64,000 bases of DNA from Martinezella tropici (GTDB lineage: Bacteria; Pseudomonadota; Alphaproteobacteria; Rhizobiales; Rhizobiaceae), in the NCBI RefSeq assembly GCF_003287875.1, contig NZ_QMKK01000020.1, forward strand, positions 124,001 through 188,000, read 5' to 3'. A model generated the notes under the pieces. That model did not search any database. It saw nothing but the letters and a program-made list of their open reading frames with translations, and had not been told where the DNA came from. How positions within the stretch are numbered: the first letter of the stretch is position 1; each line of letters begins with the position of its first letter. Positions 17,569 through 27,278 of the stretch are shown here, in pieces. The position numbers and the translations under genes are program-made.

Positions 17569-19353
17569 CTAGTGGTTATGCCTCGGCGGTATAGCGGCGA
17601 TATTGCGGAAATCCGCAGCGCCATCGAGGACGGCGCCATCGGAAAGCTGCGTGACCGACCGGCGATAGATCCGCTGCCACGGCGTCGCATCCGGCGGAAC
17701 GGACGGAATGCCGTCGCCCTTGCGGCGTTCGATTTCAGCTTCGTCGACCAGCATGTCGCATCGGCCATGATTGAAATCGATGCGGATGATGTCGCCGGTC
17801 CTGAGCCAGGCAAGGCCGCCGCCGGCGGCACTTTCCGGCGATGCGTTGAGGATGGACGGGCTGTCAGCCGTACCCGACTGGCGACCGTCGCCGATCGTGG
17901 GGAGGCTGCGGATGCCCCGCTTCAGAAGCGCGTCCGGCGGCTGCATGTTGACGACCTCGGCCGAACCCGGCCAGCCGATCGGCCCTGCCCCCCGAATGAC
18001 GAGGATCGTGTTCTCATCGATCCCGAGCTCGGCATCGTTGATGCGCTTGTGATAATCCTCCGATCCGTCGAAGACGACAGCCCTGCCCTCGAACACACCT
18101 TCGCGGCCCGGCTCCTGCAGGTAACGGCTGCGGAATTCATCGGAGACGACGCTCATCTTCATGATGGCGAAATCGAACAGATTGCCCTTGAGAACGAGGA
18201 AGCCAGCCCGCTCCTTCAGCGGGTCGGCGAAGGGGCGAATGACCTCGCGATCGGTCGCCTCACGACCCTTCAGATTCTCCGCCATCGTTTTGCCCGTGAC
18301 GGTCGGACAGCTTCCGTCCAGCTTGCCGGCCTGCAGCAGCTCCCACATGATGGCCGGAACGCCGCCGGCGCGATGGAAACGCTCGCCGAGATAGGCGCCT
18401 GCCGGCTGCACATTGGCGAGCAGTGGAATGTCGAAGCCATGCACCTGCCAATCGTCGGGATGAAGCTCGACGCCGGCGTGCTTGGCCATGGCGGCGAGAT
18501 GCGGCTGCGCATTGGTCGAGCCGCCAATGGCGGAATTGACGCGGATGGCATTGAGGAAAGCCTCGCGCGACAGCACATCGGAAGGCTTGATATCGGCGAG
18601 AACCAGCTCGACTGCCCGCCGCCCGGTGCGATAGGCCATCTGTCCCCGCTCGCGATAGGCGCCGGGAATGGCGGCGCAGCCGGTCAGCGACATGCCGAGC
18701 GCTTCCGCCATGGCATTCATGGTCGAGGCCGTTCCCATGGTGTTGCAATGGCCGACGGAGGGCGCCGAGGCGAGCGAGGCCTCCATGAATTCTTCCTCGT
18801 CGATCTCACCCGCCGCCAGCTTGCGGCGCGACCGCCAGATCACCGTGCCGGAGCCGGCGAGCTCGCCCTCATGCCAGCCATCGAGCATCGGACCACCGGA
18901 AAGAACGATCGCCGGAATATTGACGGTCGAGGCAGCCATCAACGCCGATGGCGTGGTCTTATCGCAGCCGGTCGTCAGCACGACGCCATCGAGCGGATAG
19001 CCGTAGAGCACCTCCACCAGGCCGAGATAGGCAAGATTGCGGTCGAGTGCCGCCGTCGGACGCTTGCAGTTCTCGAAGATCGGGTGGGTCGGAAACTCGA
19101 TCGGGATGCCGCCGGCATCGCGGATACCGTCGCGCACGCGCTTGGCAAGATCGAGGTGATGGCGATTGCAGGGCGTGAGATCGCTGCCGCTCTGGGCGAT
19201 GCCGATGATCGGCTTGCCGGAGCGCAGCTCTTCCGGCGTGATGCCGTAGTTCATGAAGCGCTCGAGATAGAGCGCTGTCATATCGATATGATCCGGATTG
19301 TCGAACCAGTCCTGCGAACGCAGACGACGCTTGGATGCACCCTTATCGTTCAT
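17569..19353 (-). CDS. IlvD/Edd family dehydratase, probable sugar-acid (arabinonate-type) dehydratase
   Basis: A 594-residue iron-sulfur dehydratase. The cluster cysteines are C62 (LTPCNRHH), C130 (TTGCDKTTP, with K132 as probable carbamylated metal ligand) and C203 ([10 protein letters not shown]). Their spacing equals that of the Rhizobium leguminosarum L-arabinonate dehydratase as I recall it (59, 127, 200), which favours a pentonate or hexonate dehydratase over IlvD itself. The reaction would turn an aldonate into a 2-keto-3-deoxy acid. The start at 19353 has GAGGAAG just upstream and lies seven bases after the preceding dehydrogenase gene, so the two form an operon. Confidence 0.88.
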   Translation of the reverse strand: MNDKGASKRRLRSQDWFDNPDHIDMTALYLERFMNYGITPEELRSGKPIIGIAQSGSDLTPCNRHHLDLAKRVRDGIRDAGGIPIEFPTHPIFENCKRPTAALDRNLAYLGLVEVLYGYPLDGVVLTTGCDKTTPSALMAASTVNIPAIVLSGGPMLDGWHEGELAGSGTVIWRSRRKLAAGEIDEEEFMEASLASAPSVGHCNTMGTASTMNAMAEALGMSLTGCAAIPGAYRERGQMAYRTGRRAVELVLADIKPSDVLSREAFLNAIRVNSAIGGSTNAQPHLAAMAKHAGVELHPDDWQVHGFDIPLLANVQPAGAYLGERFHRAGGVPAIMWELLQAGKLDGSCPTVTGKTMAENLKGREATDREVIRPFADPLKERAGFLVLKGNLFDFAIMKMSVVSDEFRSRYLQEPGREGVFEGRAVVFDGSEDYHKRINDAELGIDENTILVIRGAGPIGWPGSAEVVNMQPPDALLKRGIRSLPTIGDGRQSGTADSPSILNASPESAAGGGLAWLRTGDIIRIDFNHGRCDMLVDEAEIERRKGDGIPSVPPDATPWQRIYRRSVTQLSDGAVLDGAADFRNIAAIPPRHNH

Positions 19354-19360
19354 CACTTCC

Positions 19361-20245
19361 TCAAGCCTTTCCTCGGGCATTCTTGTCTTCCAAATGCCGC
19401 AGCAAACCGCTGTGATCCTGCTCGCCGCCGCCATTCTCGACGAATTCGGCAAATTCGGCTCTCACAGCTTCCGTCAAAGGGAGATGAAGGGCGAGACTCT
19501 CCGCCGTCGCCAAGACGGTATCGAGATCCTTCAATTGGTTGCGGGCGGTTCCGCCCGGCTCGAAGTTGCGCTCGATCATGCGCTGGCCATGCAGTTCCAG
19601 GATGCGGCTTTCAGCGAAGCCGCCGCGAATGGCGGCACGGAATGCTTCGCGCGAGCCGCCGCCGGCCTCGACCAACAGCATCGCCTCTGCGACGGCTCCG
19701 ATGGTAACGGCAACGATCTGCTGATTGCCGAGCTTCGCAAGCTGGCCGGTGCCGCTGGGGCCAACATGGGTCACGCGTCCGAGAGGCGCCAAGATATCGC
19801 GCACGCTGTCTATCACCTCGGCATCGCCGCCAGCCATGATCGCAAGTGTCCCCCTTTCGGCACCCACGACGCCACCGGAGACCGGAGCATCGATATGCCG
19901 GATGCCACGCTCGGCAAGCTTGCCCGCATGTTCGCGGGCAATAGCAGGCGATATCGAGCTATGATCGATCACGATCGCACCGACCTCAAGCACGTCAGCC
20001 ACGCCGCCACCGAACAGGACCTCGCCGACGGCGCCGCCATTGGTCAGCATGGTGAAAAGAACGGATGCTCCCCGCGCCGCTTCGACCGCCGTATCCGCGA
20101 CAGACGCGCCGTCGGCAGCCAAGGGTTCCGCCTTGCTGCGGTCGCGATTCCAGACCGTCACCGCGAAACCGGCGGCGAGCAGCTGCCGTGCCATCGGCGC
20201 GCCCATCAAGCCCGTACCGAGAAAGGCGATCTTTCTATCCTGCAT
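19361..20245 (-). CDS. NAD(P)-dependent beta-hydroxyacid dehydrogenase (3-hydroxyisobutyrate/tartronate semialdehyde type)
   Basis: A 294-residue dehydrogenase with the N-terminal Rossmann motif [12 protein letters not shown] and the second-half signature [22 protein letters not shown]. The catalytic lysine lies in [10 protein letters not shown]. The family contains 3-hydroxyisobutyrate dehydrogenase, tartronate semialdehyde reductase and related beta-hydroxyacid enzymes. As the first gene of an operon with a sugar-acid dehydratase, it probably handles an intermediate of aldonate breakdown. GGAGG lies seven bases before the ATG at 20245; the longer frame to 20278 is less likely. Confidence 0.88.
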   Translation of the reverse strand: MQDRKIAFLGTGLMGAPMARQLLAAGFAVTVWNRDRSKAEPLAADGASVADTAVEAARGASVLFTMLTNGGAVGEVLFGGGVADVLEVGAIVIDHSSISPAIAREHAGKLAERGIRHIDAPVSGGVVGAERGTLAIMAGGDAEVIDSVRDILAPLGRVTHVGPSGTGQLAKLGNQQIVAVTIGAVAEAMLLVEAGGGSREAFRAAIRGGFAESRILELHGQRMIERNFEPGGTARNQLKDLDTVLATAESLALHLPLTEAVRAEFAEFVENGGGEQDHSGLLRHLEDKNARGKA

Positions 20246-20515
20246 AAAGTATCCTCCGAATTGCAACGCATCGGACACCGAAACCGGATAGCGAAGCGCC
20301 CTTGGTCATGCCGGCGGATCCGGCGACGATCTCGCGCCGCGGCCGACCTCAAAGCTCCACGATCCGCAGGCGACTCCCCACGCCCGATGTACGTCAATCA
20401 ACTCATCCAAAAGCTTGATAAACCTCTGGAGGCAGCATGCAAAGGAAATCGGCTATCATGCGGCAAATTCTTCGAAAGAAGGGTAAATTAGCCAAAATGA
20501 AAATATGAATATATG
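20246..20515. other. intergenic region upstream of the dehydrogenase-dehydratase operon
   Basis: About 270 bases hold the promoter region of the dehydrogenase-dehydratase operon and the spacer before the terminator of the RND operon. The half near 20400-20515 is AT-rich. I see no convincing gene, tRNA or long repeat in it. Confidence 0.4.
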
Positions 20516-20543
20516 AAAAGGGCGGGACCTTTCGGTCCCGCCC
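20516..20543 (-). terminator. Rho-independent terminator of the RND efflux operon
   Basis: A perfect 10-bp stem, GGGCGGGACC and GGTCCCGCCC, with loop TTTC occupies 20520-20543. Read on the minus strand it is followed by CTTTTCATATATTC, an acceptable U-tract. It lies about 40 bases beyond the stop of the RND transporter gene. Confidence 0.85.
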
Positions 20544-20584
20544 CTTGGCGTGTCGACGACTGGAGTGCCGCTCGGCACCGCCTC

Positions 20585-23500
20585 CTATTCGGCGGCGATC
20601 GGGAGTACCTCCGCCGAATGTTCGTTGTCGTTGTGGTGATGCTGCTTGAGCGGACGGTTGCCCGTCAGCCTGCGGATCAGCACGTAGAAGACAGGCGTCA
20701 TGAAGATGCCGAAGAAGGTGACGCCAATCATGCCCGAGAACACCGCGACACCCATGGCAGCACGCATCTCGGAACCGGCACCGGTCGAGGTGACCAGCGG
20801 CACGACACCCATGATGAAGGCCATGGAGGTCATCAGGATCGGACGCAGACGCAGGCGGCTGGCTTCAATCGCAGCCTGAACCGGCGTGCGGCCCTCGAAT
20901 TCCAGCTCGCGAGCGAATTCCACGATCAGGATCGCGTTCTTCGCTGATAGACCGACGAGCACCACCAGGCCGATCTGGGTGAAGATGTTGTTGTCTCCAC
21001 CCGTGAGCCAGACGCCGGTCAGCGCCGCTAAGACGCCCATCGGCACGATCATGATGATGGCGAGCGGCAGGGTCAGGCTCTCGTATTGGGCGGCCAGCAC
21101 GAGGAAGACGAGGAGCAGCGCCAGCGGGAAGACGACGACGCTGGAATTGCCGGCCAGGATTTGCTGGTAGGTCAAATCAGTCCATTCGAAGTCGATGCCG
21201 GGCGGCAACGTCTCATGCAGAATCTTCTCGATCGCCGCCTGTGCCTGGCCGGACGAGAAACCGGGCGCCGGGCCGCCATTGATGTCAGCCGCCAGGAAGC
21301 CGTTGTAGCGGTTCGTGCGTTCCGGACCGGTCGTGGCATCCACCTTCAGCAGGGCTGAAAGCGGGATCATCTGACCCGATGCCGAACGAACCTTCAACTG
21401 GCCGATATCTTCCGGCTGAGCGCGGAACTTGGCATCGGCCTGCACGCGGACGCTGTAGGTGCGGCCGAAGGCGTTGAAGTCGTTCACATAGAGCGAACCG
21501 AGATAGATCTGCAGCGTCTGGAAGACGTCGGTGACGGAGACTCCGAGCTGCTCAGCCTTGGCGCGATCGAGATCAGCAAAGAGCTGCGGCACGTTGATCT
21601 GGAAGCTCGAGAAGATGCCGGTGAGTTCCGGTGTCTGGTAGGCCTTGGCGATCACTGCCTTGGCCGCCTGGTCGAGCGCATGGTTGCCGAGGCCGGCGCG
21701 ATCCTCGATCTGCAGCTTGAAGCCGCCTGTCGTACCGAGACCGTTGACCGGCGGCGGCGGGAACATGGCGATGAAGGCATCCTGGATGGCGCCGAACTTC
21801 TGGTTCAGTGCCATGGCGATCGCCCCGCCCGAAAGATCCGGCGTCTTGCGCTCGTCGAAGTCCTTCAGCGTCACGAAAACGATGCCGGCATTCGAGGAAT
21901 TGGTGAAGCCGTTGATCGACAGGCCCGGGAAGGCGATCGCATTGGCGACGCCCGGCTGCTTCAGCGCAATGTCCGTCATGCGCTTGATCACGTCTTCCGT
22001 ACGGTCGAGGCTTGCGGCATCCGGCAACTGTGCGAAGCCGATCAGATACTGCTTGTCCTGCGACGGCACGAAACCCCCTGGAACCGTTGTGAACAGGCTG
22101 TAGGTCGCTCCCACCAGCGCGAGATAGACCACCATGACGATGCTCTTGCGCGACAGCAGGCCGCCGACGCCCTTGCCGTAGTATTTCGAACCGGCTCCGA
22201 ACGCCCGGTTGAAGCCGCGGAAGAACCAGCCGAAGACCGCATCCATGATCCGCGTCAACCCATCCTTCGGCGCATGATGACCCTTCAGAAGCAGGGACGC
22301 CAGTGCCGGAGACAGGGTGAGCGAGTTGAAAGCCGAGATGACGGTCGAGATGGCGATCGTCAGCGCGAACTGGCGGTAGAACTGGCCGGACAGGCCGGAG
22401 ATGAAGGCGAGCGGCACGAAGACCGCGACGAGGACCAGCGCGATCGCGATGATCGGGCCGGAGACTTCCTTCATGGCCTTGTAGGTGGCGTCTCGCGGAC
22501 TGAGCCCGTTCTCGATATTGCGTTCGACGTTCTCCACCACCACGATCGCGTCGTCCACGACGATACCGATCGCCAACACCAGGCCGAACAGACTAAGCGC
22601 GTTAATCGAGAAGCCGAAGACATACATCACCGCAAAGGTGCCGATGATCGACACGGGAACGGCGATCAGCGGGATGATCGAGGCACGCCATGTCTGCAGG
22701 AACAGGATGACGACGAGAACGACGAGCGCGATGGCTTCGAGCAGTGTGTCGATCACCTTCTCGATCGAGGCGCGGACGAATTTCGTCGTGTCGTAGACGA
22801 TCTCGTACTTGACGCCCGCAGGCATGGCCTGCTGCAGCACGTCCATGGTCGAGCGCACGTTGTTCGCGATCTCGATGGCGTTCGAACCGGGCGCTTGGAG
22901 AACGGCGACGGCGACGGCCGGCTTGCCGTCGAGCAGCGAACGCAGCGTATAGTCTTCCGCGCCGAGCTCGACGCGGGCGACGTCGCGAAGGCGGGTGATT
23001 TCGCCATTGGCGCCCGTCTTGACGATGATGTTGCCGAACTCCTCAGGCGTGCGCAGGCGGCCCTGGGCATTGACGTTGAGCTGTAGATCCACGCCCGGCC
23101 GGCTGGGTGAGGCACCGATGATGCCGGCTGCAGCCTGGACGTTCTGGGAGCTGATCGCATTGCTGATGTCGCTGGCGGCAAGATTATGCTCGGCGGCCTT
23201 CTGCGGATCGATCCATACGCGCATGGAATAGTCGCCGGCGCCGAAGACCTGCACCTGGCCGACGCCTTCGATCCGGGCAAGTCGATCCTTGATGTTCAGG
23301 GTCGCATAGTTTCGCAGATAGGTGATGTCGTGGTCGGCTCCGTCCGAGACGAGGTTGACGACCACGATGAAGTTGGGCGAGCTCTTGATGGTCGTAATGC
23401 CGAGGGCACGGACTTCCGCGGGCAGGCGCGGTTCGGCCTGCGAAACGCGGTTCTGCACGAGCTGCTGCGCCTTGTCCGGATCGGTGCCGAGCTTGAAGGT

Positions 23501-23782
23501 GACCGTCACGTTGAGAGCGCCGTCTGATGTCGCCTGGCTGGACATGTAGAGCATGCCCTCGACGCCGTTGATCTGCTCTTCGAGCGGCGTTGCCACCGTT
23601 TCGGCAATGACGGTCGGGTTGGCGCCGGGATAGGTGGCGTGCACGACAATCGATGGGGGCACGACCTCTGGGTATTCGGAGATCGGCAGCGCTCTGAGGC
23701 CGATCAGGCCGGCGACCACGATGAGGACCGAAAGAACACCGGCAAAGACCGGACGGTCGACAAAGAATCTGGAGATGTTCAT
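20585..23782 (-). CDS. RND multidrug efflux transporter, HAE1 (AcrB/BepE-type) permease
   Basis: A 1065-residue inner-membrane proton-driven efflux pump. It starts FFVDRPVFAGVLSVLIV (first helix), and the TM4 proton-relay pair is visible in LAIGIVVDDAIVVVEN. The TM10 lysine lies in LVGLSAKNAILIVEFA, and two large periplasmic loops are present. Length and motifs match AcrB, MexB and Brucella BepE. It expels hydrophobic drugs or plant compounds through a tripartite channel. The adaptor gene lies 120 bases upstream on the same strand; no outer-membrane channel or TetR regulator is in the window. A clear terminator follows. Confidence 0.95.
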   Translation of the reverse strand: MNISRFFVDRPVFAGVLSVLIVVAGLIGLRALPISEYPEVVPPSIVVHATYPGANPTVIAETVATPLEEQINGVEGMLYMSSQATSDGALNVTVTFKLGTDPDKAQQLVQNRVSQAEPRLPAEVRALGITTIKSSPNFIVVVNLVSDGADHDITYLRNYATLNIKDRLARIEGVGQVQVFGAGDYSMRVWIDPQKAAEHNLAASDISNAISSQNVQAAAGIIGASPSRPGVDLQLNVNAQGRLRTPEEFGNIIVKTGANGEITRLRDVARVELGAEDYTLRSLLDGKPAVAVAVLQAPGSNAIEIANNVRSTMDVLQQAMPAGVKYEIVYDTTKFVRASIEKVIDTLLEAIALVVLVVILFLQTWRASIIPLIAVPVSIIGTFAVMYVFGFSINALSLFGLVLAIGIVVDDAIVVVENVERNIENGLSPRDATYKAMKEVSGPIIAIALVLVAVFVPLAFISGLSGQFYRQFALTIAISTVISAFNSLTLSPALASLLLKGHHAPKDGLTRIMDAVFGWFFRGFNRAFGAGSKYYGKGVGGLLSRKSIVMVVYLALVGATYSLFTTVPGGFVPSQDKQYLIGFAQLPDAASLDRTEDVIKRMTDIALKQPGVANAIAFPGLSINGFTNSSNAGIVFVTLKDFDERKTPDLSGGAIAMALNQKFGAIQDAFIAMFPPPPVNGLGTTGGFKLQIEDRAGLGNHALDQAAKAVIAKAYQTPELTGIFSSFQINVPQLFADLDRAKAEQLGVSVTDVFQTLQIYLGSLYVNDFNAFGRTYSVRVQADAKFRAQPEDIGQLKVRSASGQMIPLSALLKVDATTGPERTNRYNGFLAADINGGPAPGFSSGQAQAAIEKILHETLPPGIDFEWTDLTYQQILAGNSSVVVFPLALLLVFLVLAAQYESLTLPLAIIMIVPMGVLAALTGVWLTGGDNNIFTQIGLVVLVGLSAKNAILIVEFARELEFEGRTPVQAAIEASRLRLRPILMTSMAFIMGVVPLVTSTGAGSEMRAAMGVAVFSGMIGVTFFGIFMTPVFYVLIRRLTGNRPLKQHHHNDNEHSAEVLPIAAE

Positions 23783-23902
23783 ATCAAAGCCCCCTCTGGG
23801 GTGAGAACGGATGCAAAATTCCTGTCCGACGATTTGAGAGCCGCCGGCGGATCATGTGATTTCGGAATGTCGGCCTTCTGCCCATGGGCAGAAGGCGAAG
23901 TC

Positions 23903-25093
23903 TTACTGAGCGGTCGCGACCTTCTCTGCCAACTGCGGTGCGACGACTGCACCGGGACGGATGCGCTGCAGCCCGTTGACGACGATCTTTTCGCCGGCTT
24001 TCAGGCCGTTCTCGATCACGCGCTGGCCGTCGGCCAGCGACCCGAGCTGGACCTGCCGGTAATTGACCTTGTTCTCGCCATCCACGACGAAGACGAACTT
24101 CTTGTCCTGGTCGGTGCCGACTGCCCGGTCGTCGATGACGATCCTGTTCTCGGCCTTCGGCTGGCCCATACGGACCCGCACGAACTGACCTGGGATGAGA
24201 CGACCGCCCGGATTATCGAATACGGCGCGAACGCTGACGGTGCCGCTCGCCGCATCGACCTCGTTGTCGATCAACTGCAACTTGCCCTTGATCGGGGTGC
24301 CGTTGTCGCTTGCCGTCCCGATCTGAACCGGGATCTGCTCGACCGGCGGAGCCACGCCATTGCTGGTGGGCAGCTCGGAGAGCGCCTGGGTGACGGTCTG
24401 TTCGTTGGCGCTGAAGCTCGCATAGATCGGATCGACCGAAACGAGCGTCGTCAATGCCGGTGAAGAAGAACCGGCGGCCACGAGATTGCCGACGGTGACG
24501 GCGATCTTGCCGACGCGGCCGGCGATCGGAGCGCGAACCTGCGTATAGTCGAGGTTCAGCTGCGCGGTCTGCAAGGCCGCTTGCGCCGCCTTCAGATTGG
24601 CCTCGGCTTCGGCATAGTTGCTTGTGCGCGTGTCCATGTCGCTCTGCGAAATGGTCTTGTTGTCGAAGAGCTTCTGTCCGCGACCGACTTCGACCTTGGC
24701 GAGATCGAGCTTGGCTTTTGCTGCTCCGACCTGGGCCTGAGCCTGGGCGACGGCCGCCTCATAGGGTGCGGGATCGATCGTCACCAGCAGGTCGCCCTGC
24801 TTGACCAAGGCGCCTTCGCGGAAATGCACGGACTGGATTGCGCCGGCGACACGCGGCCGGATTTCAACCCGGTCGATGGCTTCGAGCCGGCCGGAAAATT
24901 CCTGCCAGGAGGTGACGTCGCGCTGCTCGACAGCGGCAACCGTAACGGGGATAGCCGGCGGTGCCGCCTGGCTGGCCGTTTCCGTCGCCTGAGCACCGCG
25001 CGGCAGCTCCAGATAGAAAGCCGCACCTGCAACAGCCGCAGCAACACCCATGCCAGCGCCCCACAGGGCCCAGCTTTTACCGTTGGACTTCAT
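23903..25093 (-). CDS. RND efflux periplasmic adaptor subunit (AcrA/BepD-type)
   Basis: A 396-residue membrane fusion protein. An N-terminal membrane anchor (SWALWGAGMGVAAAVAGAAFYL) is followed by the lipoyl half-motif FREGALVKQGDLLVTIDPAPYEAA, an alpha-hairpin coiled coil (about residues 95-165) and QLNLDYTQVRAPIAGRVG. Beta-barrel and membrane-proximal domains come last. It links the pump at 20585 to an outer-membrane channel. The ATG at 25093 has AGGAGAG upstream; the longer frame would start inside the ribosome-binding site. It is the first gene of the efflux operon. The 170 bases upstream hold the promoter but no obvious operator. Confidence 0.93.
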   Translation of the reverse strand: MKSNGKSWALWGAGMGVAAAVAGAAFYLELPRGAQATETASQAAPPAIPVTVAAVEQRDVTSWQEFSGRLEAIDRVEIRPRVAGAIQSVHFREGALVKQGDLLVTIDPAPYEAAVAQAQAQVGAAKAKLDLAKVEVGRGQKLFDNKTISQSDMDTRTSNYAEAEANLKAAQAALQTAQLNLDYTQVRAPIAGRVGKIAVTVGNLVAAGSSSPALTTLVSVDPIYASFSANEQTVTQALSELPTSNGVAPPVEQIPVQIGTASDNGTPIKGKLQLIDNEVDAASGTVSVRAVFDNPGGRLIPGQFVRVRMGQPKAENRIVIDDRAVGTDQDKKFVFVVDGENKVNYRQVQLGSLADGQRVIENGLKAGEKIVVNGLQRIRPGAVVAPQLAEKVATAQ

Positions 25094-25263
25094 GTTGGTC
25101 TCTCCTTTGGTCCCGCCTTGGGACACGGGACCGAAAATTCCTATCGTCTCAATAAAATCAGGGGCCGAAGCGCGCGCATTCGCGTGACCACCGCTCCGAT
25201 CTCGTGCCTTCGACGCCTCACCCCATTCGCGCTTGTCTCTCGCGGACGGAATAGTCTAGCCGA

Positions 25264-26076
25264 TCAAGCCTGCACGTCTTCGACAAACCCCTTGAAACAG
25301 CAACAGATATCCTGCTGCCACGAAGGCCTGTCTTTCGACTGCCCGCCATAGAGGGTGGGCCAGCCTGTCCCGGCGGGAAGGACTTGCTGGCGAACACGGA
25401 CGCCAGCCGCTTTCAGCCGGCTGCCGTATTCCATGCTCTCGTCGCGGAGCGGGTCGTCCTCGGCCGTGAGCACCAATGCCGGCGCGAGGCCCGAAAGCCG
25501 CGAACAGTATCGAGGCGCTGCATAAGGATGGCAGACACCGCCCAGGAAGCCCAGGTATCGGTTCCAGCCGTCCGTCCAGCGCTCGCGCATGCCGCTTTCC
25601 TCCGCCTGGAGGAAAGATTTCGATCCCATGAAAGGATCAAGCAAAGGCGAAATCAGCACCTGTCCGTCCAGCGAACCGGGCATCTGATCGCGCGCCTTTA
25701 AAGCGACGCCCGCTGCGACATTGCCACCCGATTCCTCTCCGGCGACAAACAGCAGCGATTTTTTCGCTCCACCCAGCGCAAGCATATTCCGCTTGTTGCT
25801 GAGGTAGGCGAGAATTCCGTAGGCACATTCGAGCACCTTCGGAAAAGCATTCTGATTGCCGCTCGTATAATCCGCGGCAACCACGATGGCACCAGCCTCG
25901 GCGAGACTTGCCGCCACCGGCCTGTCGGTTGCGTGATCGGTGTCGAGGAAAGCGCCGCCGTGCAGATAAAGCACGAGAGGTGCCGCCTTCTTCAAACCTT
26001 CGCCGTTGTAGATCCGGGCTTCCACGGGCCCCGTAGGCACGTTTTCCAGCACAACATCTTTCCACGGCGCACTCAT
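25264..26076 (-). CDS. alpha/beta hydrolase fold protein with apparently degenerate catalytic site
   Basis: A 270-residue protein of the hormone-sensitive-lipase type. The oxyanion motif LYLHGGAFLDTDH is normal. The usual nucleophile motif GDSAGGN reads GEESGGN, with glutamate where serine is expected. The C-terminal region that normally supplies the histidine (HGF-like) reads LPAGTGWPTLYGG without histidine. The acid position in TAEDDPLRDE remains. It may be a non-catalytic binding protein, or may use the shifted serine. It is divergent from a LysR regulator across a region with an inverted repeat, so the regulator probably controls it. AAGGA precedes the ATG. Confidence 0.8.
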   Translation of the reverse strand: MSAPWKDVVLENVPTGPVEARIYNGEGLKKAAPLVLYLHGGAFLDTDHATDRPVAASLAEAGAIVVAADYTSGNQNAFPKVLECAYGILAYLSNKRNMLALGGAKKSLLFVAGEESGGNVAAGVALKARDQMPGSLDGQVLISPLLDPFMGSKSFLQAEESGMRERWTDGWNRYLGFLGGVCHPYAAPRYCSRLSGLAPALVLTAEDDPLRDESMEYGSRLKAAGVRVRQQVLPAGTGWPTLYGGQSKDRPSWQQDICCCFKGFVEDVQA

Positions 26077-26146
26077 CGACCAATTCCTTGTCTGCTCGAG
26101 CGAATATGATTCAATTCAGCAGCGGTCTATCCGGCTTTGCAATCAT

Positions 26147-26228
26147 ATTCTCGAATGCGGTCTTTGGCGCCCCCATGCCGCATTGCAACAATTACGATAA
26201 AAACATATTGTTATTCCGCTTCGAGAAT
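26147..26228. promoter_or_regulatory. inverted repeat in the hydrolase/LysR divergent promoter
   Basis: ATTCTCGAATGCGG at 26147-26160 and CCGCTTCGAGAAT at 26216-26228 are near-perfect inverse copies with centres about 69 bases apart. Each contains a TTC-TCGAA-like dyad. Paired sites of this kind in a divergent region fit binding by a LysR tetramer. Confidence 0.5.
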
Positions 26229-26307
26229 AAGTAGCATATATTCGATCAGACTATTCACGATTACAAACAATCGGCCTCTTTTCTTTACGGTCCAGGGATA
26301 TCATAGA

Positions 26308-27219
26308 ATGGATCAGTTATCAGCAATGCGGGCATTCGCGCGCGTGGTGGAAACGGGTAACTTCACCCGAGCCGCCGCTGCCCTTTCCATGCCGAAAGCG
26401 ACGGTGACGACGCTCATCCAGTCGCTCGAGGCGCATCTGCATGCCAAGCTCCTCAACCGCACGACCCGGCGCGTCATGGTGACGACGGATGGCGCGCTCT
26501 ATTACGAACGGGCGGTTCAGATCCTTTCGGAAATAGAGGAGCTGGACGGCAGCATCAGCAATTCACAGAGCCTGCCGAGCGGGCGCCTGCGTGTCGAAAT
26601 GGCCGGCGCCTTCGCCGAGAAGATCGTCATGCCGGCGCTATGCGATTTCCATCAACGCTATCCCGATATCCATATCGACCTCGGTGTCGGCGACCGTCTG
26701 GTGGATTATCTGGCCGAGAATGTCGATTGTGCGCTGCGCGCCGGCATGCCGAGCGACCAGTCTCTGATTGCCCGCCGCGTCGGTGAAGTACACCTCATCA
26801 CCTGTGCGGCGCCGCTTTACATCGAGAAGCATGGCTTCCCCGAACGGCCGGAGGATTTGGAAACCAGCCATTATGCAGTCAGCTATTTTCGCGCGCAAAC
26901 CGGCCGGACGATTCCTTTCCTGTTCGAACATGGCAACGAGGCATTGGAAATCAGCCCTCGCTATATCCTTTCGGTGAATGACAGCCGCAGCTATCTCCAG
27001 GCGGCATTGATGGGGCTTGGCATCGCGCAGGTTCCGAGCTTCATGGCTCGGGATGCGCTTGCAAGCGGCGAGCTCGTTCCCATTCTTCCCGCGTGGACCC
27101 GGCCATCATTGCCCCTGCATATCGTCTATCCGCCCAACCGGCACCTCAGCAACAAGGTGCGTGTCTTCGTGGACTGGATGGCGAAATTGCTGGTGACCTC
27201 GCGAGTAGGCGAGGTTTGA
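26308..27219 (+). CDS. LysR family transcriptional regulator
   Basis: A 303-residue LysR regulator of the CrgA/DmlR-like subgroup. The N-terminal winged helix (MRAFARVVETGNFTRAAAAL, then PKATVTTLIQSLEAH) precedes an effector domain from about residue 90 (SGRLRVEMAGAFAEKIV). The effector is unknown. The ATG at 26308 matches the family N-terminus, with AGGGA about ten bases upstream; the frame extends upstream into AT-rich promoter DNA. It is divergent from the degenerate hydrolase gene and converges on the carboxymuconolactone-decarboxylase-family gene. Confidence 0.88.
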   Translation: MDQLSAMRAFARVVETGNFTRAAAALSMPKATVTTLIQSLEAHLHAKLLNRTTRRVMVTTDGALYYERAVQILSEIEELDGSISNSQSLPSGRLRVEMAGAFAEKIVMPALCDFHQRYPDIHIDLGVGDRLVDYLAENVDCALRAGMPSDQSLIARRVGEVHLITCAAPLYIEKHGFPERPEDLETSHYAVSYFRAQTGRTIPFLFEHGNEALEISPRYILSVNDSRSYLQAALMGLGIAQVPSFMARDALASGELVPILPAWTRPSLPLHIVYPPNRHLSNKVRVFVDWMAKLLVTSRVGEV

Positions 27220-27227
27220 GAATCCAG

Positions 27228-27263
27228 GCCACCTTCCTCCTCTTGCTGTGAGAAGAAGGTGGC
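27228..27263. terminator. hairpin between convergent LysR and CMD-family genes
   Basis: GCCACCTTC and GAAGGTGGC form a perfect 9-bp stem with an 18-base interior that can pair a little further. It lies between two convergent stop codons, the usual place for a bidirectional terminator. U-tracts are weak on both strands. Confidence 0.5.
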
Positions 27264-27278
27264 GCTCATTGCGGACGA

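Noticed and set aside
17521-17571. CTAGCGC and GCGCTAG inverse copies about 37 bases apart before the dehydratase stop
   Set aside because: Seven-base arms at that distance are likely chance in a window of this size, and no function follows from the position.
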